Source of the DNA: a virus
Reading direction: 5' to 3' (one strand)
Virus record (IMG/VR): IMGVR_UViG_3300003332_000067
Location: 1 to 44,074 of that record
DNA length: 44,074 nucleotides
How positions within the stretch are numbered: the first letter of the stretch is position 1; the number at the start of each line of letters is the position of its first letter. Below the pieces are notes generated by a model. The model had not been told where the DNA came from, made no database searches, and worked only from the letters and a program-made list of their open reading frames with translations. Position numbers and translations under genes: made by a program. Shown in pieces: positions 6,776-14,440 of the stretch.

Positions 6776-7029
6776 GTGCATCGTACACCGATCGTACACC
6801 GTTTTCCATACAGCTTTTACCGTTTAATACCGTCCACATACGTGACGAGTGTGTACGATGTGAACGATTGAACGGTACCTATAGAGCAATATATTTTCAC
6901 TTATAAATAGAGAAATACTTTCCTTATGCGCGCGCGATTATACTACACACCCTTCACACTACTAACCATAAATATAATAATAATAAGTAGTTATAATATA
7001 TTATTTAGTGTGAAGGGTTGGTGTACGAT
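6776..7029. other. Candidate replication origin: iterons, inverted repeat, AT-rich core
   Basis: The 332-base gap between helicase and primase genes (6751-7082) has no open frame of note. It contains ATCGTACACC at 6780-6789 and again at 6791-6800, and the same core in reverse (GTGTACGAT) at 6851-6859 and 7021-7029. A perfect 13-base inverted repeat, ACCCTTCACACTA (6949-6961) and its complement (7006-7018), flanks a 44-base segment that is nearly all A and T. GC-alternating GCGCGCGC precedes it at about 6929. Iterons plus an AT-rich unwinding element between helicase and primase genes is the standard look of a phage origin; this is inference from sequence and position. Confidence 0.55.
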
Positions 7030-7082
7030 GTGTAGGGTTTTATCTATCAGATTGTTTTTACTCATTTTTTTAGGTTGAAATC

Positions 7083-8564
7083 GTGAACATACTCAGCTTA
7101 TACGAAGAAGACGGCCATCATCCGAGAAAAGCCTCCGGAAAAGAACACCAAGGGCCCTGCCCGGGTTGTGGTGGAAATGATCGTTTCTGCATTTATCCCG
7201 AACAGGGTGAGGGCAAGGCTGCAGGTATGGGGTCGTTTCATTGTGGCCATGGATCAGGTGGTAATGGATGTGGCAAAGGTGGTGATGCTATCACCTACCT
7301 GCAGGAATTCAGAAATCTCTCTTTCCAACAGGCCTGTGGTGTGCTCGGCATTGAGGCAGGTAGACCTCCTGCATCCACCAGGGCAAGATCTCCCAGGGCG
7401 CCAAAAAAACAAAATATGGAATATCCATCCTTTGATCCTAAGCATATTTCCTGGCCGGATATCGTCAAAGATCCTGCAGTCTGGCAGCAACATGCAGAAA
7501 AATTTGTCCGTAATTGTCATGAGCACCTGCTGGCACGGCAAAAGAGCCTGGACTATTTAGCGAAACGGGGAATCAGTTTAGCCCAGGTGAAAAAATTCCA
7601 GCTCGGGATCAACCTGGGTGAGACCAGGAATGATGTGGAATGGGAGCCTACATTCAGGCCTCGCAAGTCCTGGGGGATGTTGCAGGACAAAAGATACAAC
7701 AAAAGCCGTCCACAGATGTTTGTTTTACCGGCCGGCCTGGTCATTCCCTGCGTTAATGAGCATGGAATGCGCCGGATCCGCATCCGACTGGCAAAACAGG
7801 ATCCACAAAATCCGAAGAAAAAATATCATGTGGTTATTGGTTCAGCTATGGATCTGTGGCTCACCGGTGCCGATCGCTCCTCGTTTATCGTTATCGAGAC
7901 AGAACTTGATGGAATCATGATCGATGGTTTTTGCGACAAGGTCGGTGTACTTGCCCTTGGAGCTGTGGCGCTCAAGCCTGATGTAGCTGCAGCTGATACC
8001 CTTGCACAGGCACACACTATCCTGAATGCCTTGGATTTTGATTTAAGAAAAATGCTGGATGAAGGACGCCAGAAGAAAGAGATAGAAAGATATTTAAAAA
8101 CACTGGATTGGTGGCAAGATCACTACCCCCAATGTAAGCGCTGGCCGGTACCGCTTGGTAAGGATCCCGGCGAAGCTTACGAATCTGGTGTGGATATTGA
8201 TGCCTGGATAAATGCTGGGCTGCCGGCGGCATATCAGCTGCCAAATGAAACGAACAAAACACCTGGTGAAACGATCCAGGAGGAAAGTGAAACGGATACA
8301 ACGGAAAACGAAGCAGCTCCTCGAGGAGATGAGCTCTCTCTCCTTATAAATCTGGTAAAGGAATCCGGCGGCGTCGTGCGGATCGCGGACCAGGGCTTTT
8401 CAGTCGGGTTTGGATGTAATGATGAATGGTCAGCTGCTTATCCTGAGAAAAGGGGCAAAATAACCTGGCTGCTGAATTCAGATGGTCCTGCAGGAGAGTT
8501 TGTTTCTGCCCTGCCGGATGGAAATCACAATTTTCTTGCCTTGCGGCAGGTATTTGAAGGGTGA
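7083..8564 (+). CDS. DNA primase, CHC2 zinc finger and Toprim domain
   Basis: A 493-residue primase. The N-terminal zinc finger has CPGCGGNDRF (C26, C29), then FHCGHG (C54) and a further Cys near 63, as in P4 alpha and DnaG-like primases. The Toprim centre shows the glutamate in VIETELDG (about residue 285), the DxD in NALDFDL and the basic GKDPGEA motif. It makes RNA primers for the SF3 helicase encoded just upstream. The start is GTG 7083 with AGGT nine bases upstream. The C-terminal 90 residues after an acidic Thr/Glu linker (about 395-415) are a small extra domain with unknown role. The next gene begins 4 bases after the stop. Confidence 0.9.
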   Translation: MNILSLYEEDGHHPRKASGKEHQGPCPGCGGNDRFCIYPEQGEGKAAGMGSFHCGHGSGGNGCGKGGDAITYLQEFRNLSFQQACGVLGIEAGRPPASTRARSPRAPKKQNMEYPSFDPKHISWPDIVKDPAVWQQHAEKFVRNCHEHLLARQKSLDYLAKRGISLAQVKKFQLGINLGETRNDVEWEPTFRPRKSWGMLQDKRYNKSRPQMFVLPAGLVIPCVNEHGMRRIRIRLAKQDPQNPKKKYHVVIGSAMDLWLTGADRSSFIVIETELDGIMIDGFCDKVGVLALGAVALKPDVAAADTLAQAHTILNALDFDLRKMLDEGRQKKEIERYLKTLDWWQDHYPQCKRWPVPLGKDPGEAYESGVDIDAWINAGLPAAYQLPNETNKTPGETIQEESETDTTENEAAPRGDELSLLINLVKESGGVVRIADQGFSVGFGCNDEWSAAYPEKRGKITWLLNSDGPAGEFVSALPDGNHNFLALRQVFEG

Positions 8565-8568
8565 AATA

Positions 8569-8790
8569 ATGTCATCGAATAGAGAATCTCTGGAAATTTA
8601 TCGACTGCAGCAGGTGAATGAGATGCTGCTTAACCAGGTCAATGGCTACAGGATGATGATAGATGGATTAATTCGTACAAAACATGATCTGCTGACAACC
8701 AATCACGACCTTCAATTGAGCTATACCCACGTGTGCCGGCGTAATGGTGAACTGGAGCGGCAGGTTGCCGCCCTTGGAGGTGAAATATGA
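8569..8790 (+). CDS. Small coiled-coil protein after primase
   Basis: A 73-residue, almost entirely helical protein: LEIYRLQQVNEMLLNQVNGY, then a second helix HDLLTTNHDLQLSYTH and a charged tail. Heptad-like Leu/Val spacing suggests a dimeric coiled coil. The start at 8569 has GAAGG upstream and lies directly after the primase stop, so it belongs to the replication operon. Function unknown. Confidence 0.65.
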   Translation: MSSNRESLEIYRLQQVNEMLLNQVNGYRMMIDGLIRTKHDLLTTNHDLQLSYTHVCRRNGELERQVAALGGEI

Positions 8791-8984
8791 TTCTTCGAGC
8801 AGCTGCAAAAGATTCTGAGGGTGACCTTTCCTCTCACTGCTGTCCAAAGGAAGGCTGCTGCCAACTCTCTGTTGGCAGTCCTGGTAAAAGGTCGAAACTC
8901 TCCTGTGATTTTTTTTCGGGAACAGTGGAAAACGAACGCGGCCTTCAAGTGCGCTGCGAGTTCGATATGAAAATTATTAGATAG
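8787..8984 (+). CDS. Small Cys-rich hypothetical protein
   Basis: A 65-residue protein with five cysteines, including HCCPKEGCC near residue 17 and single Cys near 40 and 57. It starts in an ATGA overlap with the previous gene and is preceded by an excellent ribosome-binding site, GGAGGTGA at a 3-base gap, which supports real translation. It may be a zinc-binding protein. Function is unknown, and nothing outside the Cys cluster is recognisable. Confidence 0.5.
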   Translation: MILRAAAKDSEGDLSSHCCPKEGCCQLSVGSPGKRSKLSCDFFSGTVENERGLQVRCEFDMKIIR

Positions 8985-9105
8985 ATTGTATGGGGCTGGC
9001 GCTCCCTGGACGCGCAAGTCTGCATGGTGCAGGCGATTATTAAGGGAAGGGGCTGTGGGTTAATTGCCGTGACCCCTGTTTTAACCAATTAAAAAGAGGT
9101 GCGAA

Positions 9106-9282
9106 ATGAAGTTTAGTCTCGGACAGAAAGTGAAAATAACAGTCAGTGATGAAGCCGGTGAAGTGGTTGGTCGTGCAGAATACAAAAATAGAACAGATCC
9201 TCAGTATCTTATTTTCTACAAGAGTGGTGATGGCCGTGCCGTGGAGTCATGGTGGGATGAAGCCAGATTGGTGGAAGCATAA
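9106..9282 (+). CDS. Small beta-rich protein, KOW/SH3-like candidate
   Basis: A 58-residue protein beginning MKFSLGQKVKITVSDEAGEV and ending SWWDEARLVEA. The pattern of a hydrophobic strand, GQKVKITV, turn, VVGRAEY, IFYKSGDGR and WWDEARLV is that of a small beta-barrel of the SH3/KOW kind, seen in small phage proteins. Its ribosome-binding site is AAAGAGGT. The 121 bases before it carry no gene I can support. Function unknown. Confidence 0.6.
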   Translation: MKFSLGQKVKITVSDEAGEVVGRAEYKNRTDPQYLIFYKSGDGRAVESWWDEARLVEA

Positions 9283-9290
9283 ATATCACC

Positions 9291-9869
9291 ATGGTTGAAA
9301 AAACTCATCAACCAGAGCTTGGTGGCGATGATCAGGGTGATCTCTTCACCACCAAGCTCGATGTGTGGCGCTTTTTAAAAGAAGACGGCTGGGATATAGG
9401 CCGTTCGCAATTTTATAGCCATTGCAAAGATGGTTTGCTCCGTCCCGATCATAAAACGGGAGAATACACTCTGGACAGTGTGGAGAAGTATGCAAAACTT
9501 CATGTCCGGAGAAAGGAAACTGGATCTAAGGTCAATGAGAAAATTGACCGAATGCAGGAAGAAAAACTCACCACTGAGCTGGCCCGTGAAAAAATACGTC
9601 TGCAAAAAGAGATACATGACCTGGGTATTAAGCAGAAAAAGTTTATTCCCAGGGATGAATTTGAACTGGCAGTAGTTGGAAGGACTGTTGCCTTGGTGGC
9701 CCATCTTCGTCATATGGTGCAGATGCGGGTTCCGGACTGGGTAGATATCGTCAATGGCGATCAGGCTCTGGCTGCTGAGCTTGTGGAAGAGGTAATTCAG
9801 GATATTGAGATGCGTCTTGCTGATTTTGCAAAAGATGTTGAGTTTGATGTTATTTTGGAGGCTGATTGA
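9291..9869 (+). CDS. Terminase small subunit, Nu1-like
   Basis: A 192-residue protein. An N-terminal winged-helix region (TTKLDVWRFLKEDGW, then SQFYSHCKDGLL) would recognise the packaging site. A long charged helix follows (about residues 75-115, KIDRMQEEKLTTELAREKI) and a conserved C-terminal helical block contains LRHMVQMRVPDWV. This layout and the position upstream of the GpA terminase fit the Nu1-like packaging protein widespread in prophages. With GpA it would cut concatemeric DNA at a cos site. The stop overlaps the next ATG. Confidence 0.75.
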   Translation: MVEKTHQPELGGDDQGDLFTTKLDVWRFLKEDGWDIGRSQFYSHCKDGLLRPDHKTGEYTLDSVEKYAKLHVRRKETGSKVNEKIDRMQEEKLTTELAREKIRLQKEIHDLGIKQKKFIPRDEFELAVVGRTVALVAHLRHMVQMRVPDWVDIVNGDQALAAELVEEVIQDIEMRLADFAKDVEFDVILEAD

Positions 9870-10039
9870 TGGCTGGGAAATACGACCCTGAGTTGCAGAA
9901 AATCTATTACGACAATAACCCTGAAGCGTATCTGAAAAGGTCAAGGGCTTATTATCGCAAGAATAGAGAGAATATTCTCAGCAAAAAGCGTGAGCAGTAT
10001 CTGGAAAAACGCTTGTTGCACGAAAATTTAAGGAGATAG
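9869..10039 (+). CDS. Tiny basic protein after small terminase
   Basis: A 56-residue strongly basic protein: MAGKYDPELQKIYYDNNPEA, then a Tyr/Arg/Lys-rich helix (RSRAYYRKNRENILSKKREQ). It starts in a TGATG overlap with the small-terminase gene. The basic helix suggests nucleic-acid binding, possibly during packaging. No family is recognised. Confidence 0.55.
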   Translation: MAGKYDPELQKIYYDNNPEAYLKRSRAYYRKNRENILSKKREQYLEKRLLHENLRR

Positions 10040-10041
10040 AG

Positions 10042-10296
10042 ATGGATCAAAGCAGCATTAACATAAAGTTGTTTGAAAAACCTAGTGATGCACCAAATTA
10101 CAATCTGCCTGATTACGAGGGGATCACACTGGATTCTGCTGTAGTGGTCGGTAAGGGGACTGTCAGTGGCAACCCGACTGTTGACCTGATCTTTACCGAT
10201 GAGCACGGGCAGAAACATGTTTCGATTGTTAAAGGATCTTTTCTTGAGGCAATAGGTGCAGCAGTTGCTGGGAAGCGTGCACAAGGGATGAATTGA
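10042..10296 (+). CDS. Hypothetical protein
   Basis: An 84-residue soluble protein with alternating strands (GITLDSAVVVGKGTVSG, TVDLIFTDEHGQ) and a C-terminal helix (SFLEAIGAAVAGKRA). An ideal AAGGAGA ribosome-binding site overlaps the end of the previous gene. Function unknown. Confidence 0.65.
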   Translation: MDQSSINIKLFEKPSDAPNYNLPDYEGITLDSAVVVGKGTVSGNPTVDLIFTDEHGQKHVSIVKGSFLEAIGAAVAGKRAQGMN

Positions 10297-10333
10297 CCGA
10301 AAACGTTTTAACCAAAATATCGAGGAGTTTATT

Positions 10334-10735
10334 ATGAAAAAATTATTAGCACCATCTCTGGCCATTTTAATCATTACCCTGCTTGCTGGGTGTAATACTG
10401 ATTCGCAAGTTGCGTCACATAATCTTTCAAAAGCTGCTGATATGTTCCAGTTGAACCGTCGAGTGGTTTTTTATAACGGAATAACTGATTCATATATGCT
10501 GACCATCGAGGGGCGATGCTCTGTTAGAGCGGACGGCATGGATAAACAGTTAGAGGTCACTTGCAAAACCGGAGATACAGCCTACAAAAAACACTTTTTA
10601 GGACTATCTGACAACGTGACATACTTTGTAGAGCAGTTGGAATCAGCGACTGTCAGCGTTTACCACTACAAAGTTATATTTAAGCCTCAGTCAATTATTC
10701 CAGATGTTGATTTGAAAGTTAATTTGGGTGGCTAA
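10334..10735 (+). CDS. Predicted lipoprotein in the early-late boundary
   Basis: A 133-residue protein with a lipoprotein signal peptide: MKKLL, a hydrophobic core and lipobox LLAGC with Cys20. The mature part is beta-rich (NRRVVFYNGI, DSYMLTIEGRCSV) and would sit in the periplasm or at the outer membrane. A strong GAGGAG ribosome-binding site precedes it. It lies among packaging genes rather than lysis genes, so it may be expressed separately in the lysogen and could alter phage adsorption or the cell surface. That role is inferred only from the lipoprotein signal and location. Confidence 0.75.
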   Translation: MKKLLAPSLAILIITLLAGCNTDSQVASHNLSKAADMFQLNRRVVFYNGITDSYMLTIEGRCSVRADGMDKQLEVTCKTGDTAYKKHFLGLSDNVTYFVEQLESATVSVYHYKVIFKPQSIIPDVDLKVNLGG

Positions 10736-10788
10736 CGTTTTAGCTCACGGGATTTTTGCAATTTAACTACTGGCAGAGGATTGAAAAT

Positions 10789-11067
10789 ATGAACGAAAAT
10801 ATAGCAGCAAACGAAGCCCAAAGCCGGACGTGCACAAATTCCGGTGCACAACCTTGTTGTGCAGTTTTTATTGGTGTTGATGCGCTGATTAAGCGTTTGA
10901 CGGTACTGGCTTTGTCGGTCACTGATATCCGTGTGAATAGTGAAATTAATAATATAGCTTCTGAATTGTTTCTCTTGGATGCTGCTCTTGGGAGGCTTCA
11001 GAATGACAGATCATGGATTGACGTGGAAGATATTGACAGGTTTATAGCCCGATTGCGGTCTGTATAA
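10789..11067 (+). CDS. Hypothetical helical protein
   Basis: A 92-residue protein with an N-terminal Cys-containing segment (SRTCTNSGAQPCCAVF) and two helices (DALIKRLTVLALSVTDI and NIASELFLLDAALGRL). ATG 10789 follows AGAGGA; ATG 10756 would add 11 unlikely residues. Function unknown. Confidence 0.55.
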   Translation: MNENIAANEAQSRTCTNSGAQPCCAVFIGVDALIKRLTVLALSVTDIRVNSEINNIASELFLLDAALGRLQNDRSWIDVEDIDRFIARLRSV

Positions 11068-11077
11068 CAGCCAAAAT

Positions 11078-11107
11078 ATGCGGAACGAGCTTTATCCGTT
11101 TCCGCAT
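11078..11107 (+). other. Stem-loop between small genes
   Basis: ATGCGGAA (11078-11085) pairs with TTCCGCAT (11100-11107), extended by a CG pair past one bulged base. It lies 37-66 bases before the next ATG and has no following T run, so a structured leader is more likely than a terminator. Confidence 0.35.
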
Positions 11108-11143
11108 GATTGACGGGTTATCTTTAAAAATTGTGAGGAAACG

Positions 11144-11383
11144 ATGAAAAACAAACTAACAGATTTGAATAACCATCTCTTTGCTCAATTAGAAAGGCTA
11201 TCAGATGAAGATATAAAGGGTGATGAGCTGGCTGAGGAAATAGCACGATCCAAGGCGGTTACCAGTGTGTCTAGGGAAATCGTCAACAATGGGAAGTTGG
11301 TTCTTGATGCTGAAAAAGCAGCTACTGCTGGACGTCTGGTCGATAGGAAAGTTCCTACAATGCTCCAAGTTGAAGTGAGATGA
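11144..11383 (+). CDS. Conserved small phage protein upstream of HNH gene
   Basis: A 79-residue helical protein: LTDLNNHLFAQLERLSDED, then EEIARSKAVTSVSREIVNNG and KLVLDAEKAA. From memory, proteins with this reading often sit directly before a HNH endonuclease gene in siphovirus packaging clusters. Its function is not established. GAGGAAACG precedes the start, and its stop overlaps the HNH start (ATGA). Confidence 0.7.
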   Translation: MKNKLTDLNNHLFAQLERLSDEDIKGDELAEEIARSKAVTSVSREIVNNGKLVLDAEKAATAGRLVDRKVPTMLQVEVR

Positions 11384-12180
11384 GTTTCCGGAATACTGCA
11401 GAACATCTCGAATTTCTCCGTTCTGGATACCTGGAGATGCGGATCCCGGAGCTCACCAAGGCTTTTAATCTCCATTTTGATCTGAAAAAGACAAATGGGC
11501 AGATTAAATCCACTTTAAAAAACCATAAAATCACCTGCGGCCGTAAGGGCGGTCACCTGAAAGGAGTGTGTCTTATCTTCACTCAGGAACAGGCTGAGTT
11601 TATTAAGGCAAAATACAGAGATATGCCTCTCTCGGATTTGACCAATATATTTAACGAGCGTTTTGATACGGAGAAGACCTTCTCCCAGTTGCGATCCTTT
11701 ACAAGGAATCATAAAGTCAAGAGTGGCAGGACAGGTCGTTTTGAAAAAGGGAATAAGCCGCATAACACTGGGACCAAAGGTTTGATGCCCGGCAGTAGCA
11801 CAAGTTTTAAAAAAGGAAATATACCCAAAAATCTAAAACCACTTGGATCTGAGAGGGTGTGCTCCAAAGACGGCTATATCCTGATCAAAGTTGCTGAAAA
11901 GAATCCCTACAACGGTCAGCCAACCAGGTACCGGGCAAAACATATTGTTGTTTATGAAAAAGAACATGGGCCGGTACCGGATGGCTATATGGTCAGGTTT
12001 GCTGATGGTGATAAGTTGAATTGTTCGCCTGATAATCTTGAGCTCGTCTCAAAAAGAGAAAATTTATATTTAAACAACAATGGCTATTCCGATTTGCCGG
12101 AAGAATTAAAACCAACCATGAAAGCCCTGGCAAAAGTCGAAATCAAAGTTTCTTCTCTGCTGAAAGAAGCAGCTGCGTAG
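11380..12180 (+). CDS. HNH endonuclease with duplicated DNA-binding module
   Basis: A 266-residue protein. The N-terminus holds two copies of one helical module: HLEFLRSGYLEMRIPELTKA (about residues 9-57) and QAEFIKAKYRDMPLSDLTNI (about 70-117). Each is followed by a basic loop. A linker rich in PxNxGTKG and FKKGN patterns follows. The HNH-like domain (about 175-245) has AKHIVVYEKEHGPVPDGY and then FADGDKLNCSPDNLELVS. In this family the second histidine position reads F-x-DG, as here. HNH proteins next to terminase genes are known in several phages to stimulate cos cleavage, so a role in packaging is likely. The gene is coupled by ATGA overlap to its upstream partner. Confidence 0.85.
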   Translation: MSFRNTAEHLEFLRSGYLEMRIPELTKAFNLHFDLKKTNGQIKSTLKNHKITCGRKGGHLKGVCLIFTQEQAEFIKAKYRDMPLSDLTNIFNERFDTEKTFSQLRSFTRNHKVKSGRTGRFEKGNKPHNTGTKGLMPGSSTSFKKGNIPKNLKPLGSERVCSKDGYILIKVAEKNPYNGQPTRYRAKHIVVYEKEHGPVPDGYMVRFADGDKLNCSPDNLELVSKRENLYLNNNGYSDLPEELKPTMKALAKVEIKVSSLLKEAAA

Positions 12181-12183
12181 CTC

Positions 12184-14181
12184 ATGACCTGCCCAGCAAT
12201 AGACATATCAAAAAACAAAACCATCCGCCTCAGAACAGATCCGTCCTGGCTCCCTGAAAAATACCGCAACCGCTCCAAGCGAATCCGGATCAAGTTTAAG
12301 ACACTCCCTGGGGAACGTCGCCTCCTCCGCAAGCGTAAAAAAATAGAGCCATCAAAATGGGCGCCTAAAAATCGTCGCATCACCTATGGTCCGCTCAAGG
12401 GATCCTATTACGATCCGGACTTCATGCCCCATATGAATGGGATCATCGATACCTTTGTTCTGCCTTTTGTCCAAGAGGTGGGAAACTGCAAAGCTCCACA
12501 GACTGGCAGCTCTGCAGGCGCAGAAACCGCCCTGGCTTATCTGGCTGATATGAGCCCTGGGGATACCCTTATCGTTTATCCGGATCGGGAGACTTCCGGT
12601 AAGCGTGGTAAGGATTACCTCAAGCCCATGTTTGAGGAGTCTCCACGGCTGCGCAAGCTTATGACCGGGATCGCGGATGATGTTGCCGCATTTCGGGTGA
12701 AGCTTCAGACCATGCTTGTGTATATGGGCTGGGCGCACTCTGTAACAAGCCTTGGAAACGTGTCGGTTAAGTATCTGTTTCTGGATGAGGTGGATAAGTA
12801 TCCAAAGCAAGCCTCTAAAAAAGAGGCTGCTACTATCTATTTGGCGAAGGAGCGTGTTCGTGCTTACCTCAAGTATGGTGGCAAGATCTGGTATAACTCC
12901 ACTCCGACAGAATCGGCGGGGCCCATAACCGAGTTTCTTGAATCTGCTCACGCTGTATTTGACTTTTTTCCAAAATGTCCGGACTGTGGCCAGTACGAAT
13001 ATATGGTCCATGAGAATGTTCGCTTCCCTGAAGATCAGCGGGATCCTGAAAAGATCGAGGAACAAAAACTGGCCTATTATGTCTGTTCCCATTGCGGTGT
13101 GCAATGGGATGATCGCCAACGGGATAGGGGCCTCATTGTTGGGGAATGGTTTGCCCGTCTCCGGAACTGGAAAGAAGAACGGGACAAAGGCAACCAGTGG
13201 GGCCATGATCCCAGGCCGCGAAAAGAATATCTATTCGCCGAACGGCCTAAAAAAGTCGGTTTCCAATCCCCTGGTCTGATCTCTCCCCTGGTCTCTATCT
13301 CTGAATATGCGGCCTGGTTCCTTCGTGGCCGGCGCTCCAAGCTCGATATGCGCTTTTTTATGAATCAGATCAAAGCCGATGCCTTTCTCGATTACGAAGT
13401 GCAGCGCAAAGAAGATGTGATCCTGGCCCTCAGGGATGATCGTCCGGAGGGGCTGGTACCTTCAGGTAATGTTGTTTCCGGCCTGATTGCCGGTGGTGAT
13501 ACTCAGGACAACCGCTTTTACTATCATATTCACGCCTTCGGTTGGGGGTTGGAGCAGGAATCCTGGCAGATAAAATCCGGAATGGTGGATACCTTTGCCG
13601 CCTTACGGGAAGTCGTTTTCGAAAATGAATATAAAGATCTGGAAGGTAATATCTATCCGGTTCAGCTTCTGGTACAGGATGCCATGGGACATCGGACTAG
13701 TGCCGTATATGATTTTGTCCGTTCCCTCCCCGGCCGAGCTGTCCCTTATAAGGGTGCCACCGGCCGTCGCCCGAATCCCTATACAAAAACTAAAATTGAT
13801 AAATACCCGGGTACTGAAAAACCTATCCCCGGTGGAGTTGTTTTGTATACCTGCGACTCCCACCATTACAAAGACCAGGTGGCATCAAAATTGGCCATTA
13901 ATCCTGCAGATCCTGGCGCCATGCATTTACATGCAGATGTCACGGAGGAGTTTGCCCGCCATATGTGTGTGGAGTATGTGGATGAACGTGGTCTCTGGCA
14001 GCAGCCCAAGGGGAAACGTCAGGATTATTGGGATACCGTCAACTATGCATTTATTGGTGCTGACCTGGTGCAGCTCAAGTTTAGGAAGAAAATAGACCTG
14101 CAGCCACAAAAAATTGAAGAAAAAACGGCCTTGGTAAATCCTTATACCGGTGGCCGGCAACTGTTTGGAGGCTCTCGATGA
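12184..14181 (+). CDS. Terminase large subunit, lambda GpA family
   Basis: A 665-residue packaging ATPase-nuclease, close to the usual 640-700 of the family. The N-terminal ATPase has a degenerate Walker A region at KAPQTGSS (about residue 103) and Walker B KYLFLDEVD (D201, E202). A zinc knuckle typical of GpA follows: CPDCG (C265, C268) and CSHCG (C301, C304). The C-terminal nuclease contains GGDTQDNR, VQDAMGH and the final KRQDYWDTVNYA motif. It cuts DNA concatemers and drives DNA into the prohead through the portal. The Walker A lysine-serine element is not canonical, which is common in this family. The ribosome-binding site is weak, so translation may be coupled to the HNH gene ending 4 bases upstream. 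Confidence 0.93.
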   Translation: MTCPAIDISKNKTIRLRTDPSWLPEKYRNRSKRIRIKFKTLPGERRLLRKRKKIEPSKWAPKNRRITYGPLKGSYYDPDFMPHMNGIIDTFVLPFVQEVGNCKAPQTGSSAGAETALAYLADMSPGDTLIVYPDRETSGKRGKDYLKPMFEESPRLRKLMTGIADDVAAFRVKLQTMLVYMGWAHSVTSLGNVSVKYLFLDEVDKYPKQASKKEAATIYLAKERVRAYLKYGGKIWYNSTPTESAGPITEFLESAHAVFDFFPKCPDCGQYEYMVHENVRFPEDQRDPEKIEEQKLAYYVCSHCGVQWDDRQRDRGLIVGEWFARLRNWKEERDKGNQWGHDPRPRKEYLFAERPKKVGFQSPGLISPLVSISEYAAWFLRGRRSKLDMRFFMNQIKADAFLDYEVQRKEDVILALRDDRPEGLVPSGNVVSGLIAGGDTQDNRFYYHIHAFGWGLEQESWQIKSGMVDTFAALREVVFENEYKDLEGNIYPVQLLVQDAMGHRTSAVYDFVRSLPGRAVPYKGATGRRPNPYTKTKIDKYPGTEKPIPGGVVLYTCDSHHYKDQVASKLAINPADPGAMHLHADVTEEFARHMCVEYVDERGLWQQPKGKRQDYWDTVNYAFIGADLVQLKFRKKIDLQPQKIEEKTALVNPYTGGRQLFGGSR

Positions 14182-14414
14182 GTCAAATTGCAACCGTTTA
14201 TCTGATAGATGTTACGAGTGCGGCTGAGTCCGGAGTGGATTACTCTTCCCGGTATGGCGCCAAGTGCCCGGCTTGTGGAAAGCGGGCGAAAGTTGTTACT
14301 ACAAGACCCTGGGAAGATACCGTCAGGGTGCGGTATCATCAGTGCCAGACGGTTGGGTGTGTTCTGGCTTCCCAGGGGAAGATGATTAAGAGTGTTGAGG
14401 CGGATTCGAGGTAA
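14178..14414 (+). CDS. Ogr/Delta-like zinc-finger protein
   Basis: A 78-residue protein with a single zinc finger: KCPACGKRAKVVTTR, a variable loop, then RYHQCQTVGCV. The CPxCG, aromatic-x-C and C spacing matches the Ogr/Delta type known from P2-like phages, where such proteins activate late promoters. Here it is coupled by ATGA overlap to the terminase and sits at the end of the early block, just before the opposing cassette and the head genes. It could activate the head-tail operon. Function is inferred. Confidence 0.65.
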   Translation: MSQIATVYLIDVTSAAESGVDYSSRYGAKCPACGKRAKVVTTRPWEDTVRVRYHQCQTVGCVLASQGKMIKSVEADSR

Positions 14415-14419
14415 GGTGC

Positions 14420-14440
14420 TTTTAATATCTTATATTAAAA
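14420..14440. terminator. Weak AT-only hairpin at a convergent gene junction
   Basis: TTTTAATAT (14420-14428) and ATATTAAAA (14432-14440) form a 9-base inverted repeat with a 3-base loop. It lies between the Ogr-like gene and the converging membrane-protein gene, overlapping the latter's stop codon. All pairs are A-T, so termination would be poor; only its position supports this call. Confidence 0.25.

Noticed and set aside
8985-9105. Possible cos site just before the small-terminase region
   Set aside because: The segment has G-runs and a weak GGTTAA/TTAACC pairing but no recognisable cos motif; it cannot be supported without end mapping.
12084-12383. Minus-strand Arg-rich open frame at the HNH-terminase junction
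   Set aside because: Its composition follows from being antisense to Lys/Arg-rich coding sequence of the two real genes.
12352-13206. A 284-codon open frame on the minus strand
   Set aside because: It lies wholly inside the terminase gene, which has clear GpA motifs; the antisense protein has no recognisable domain.
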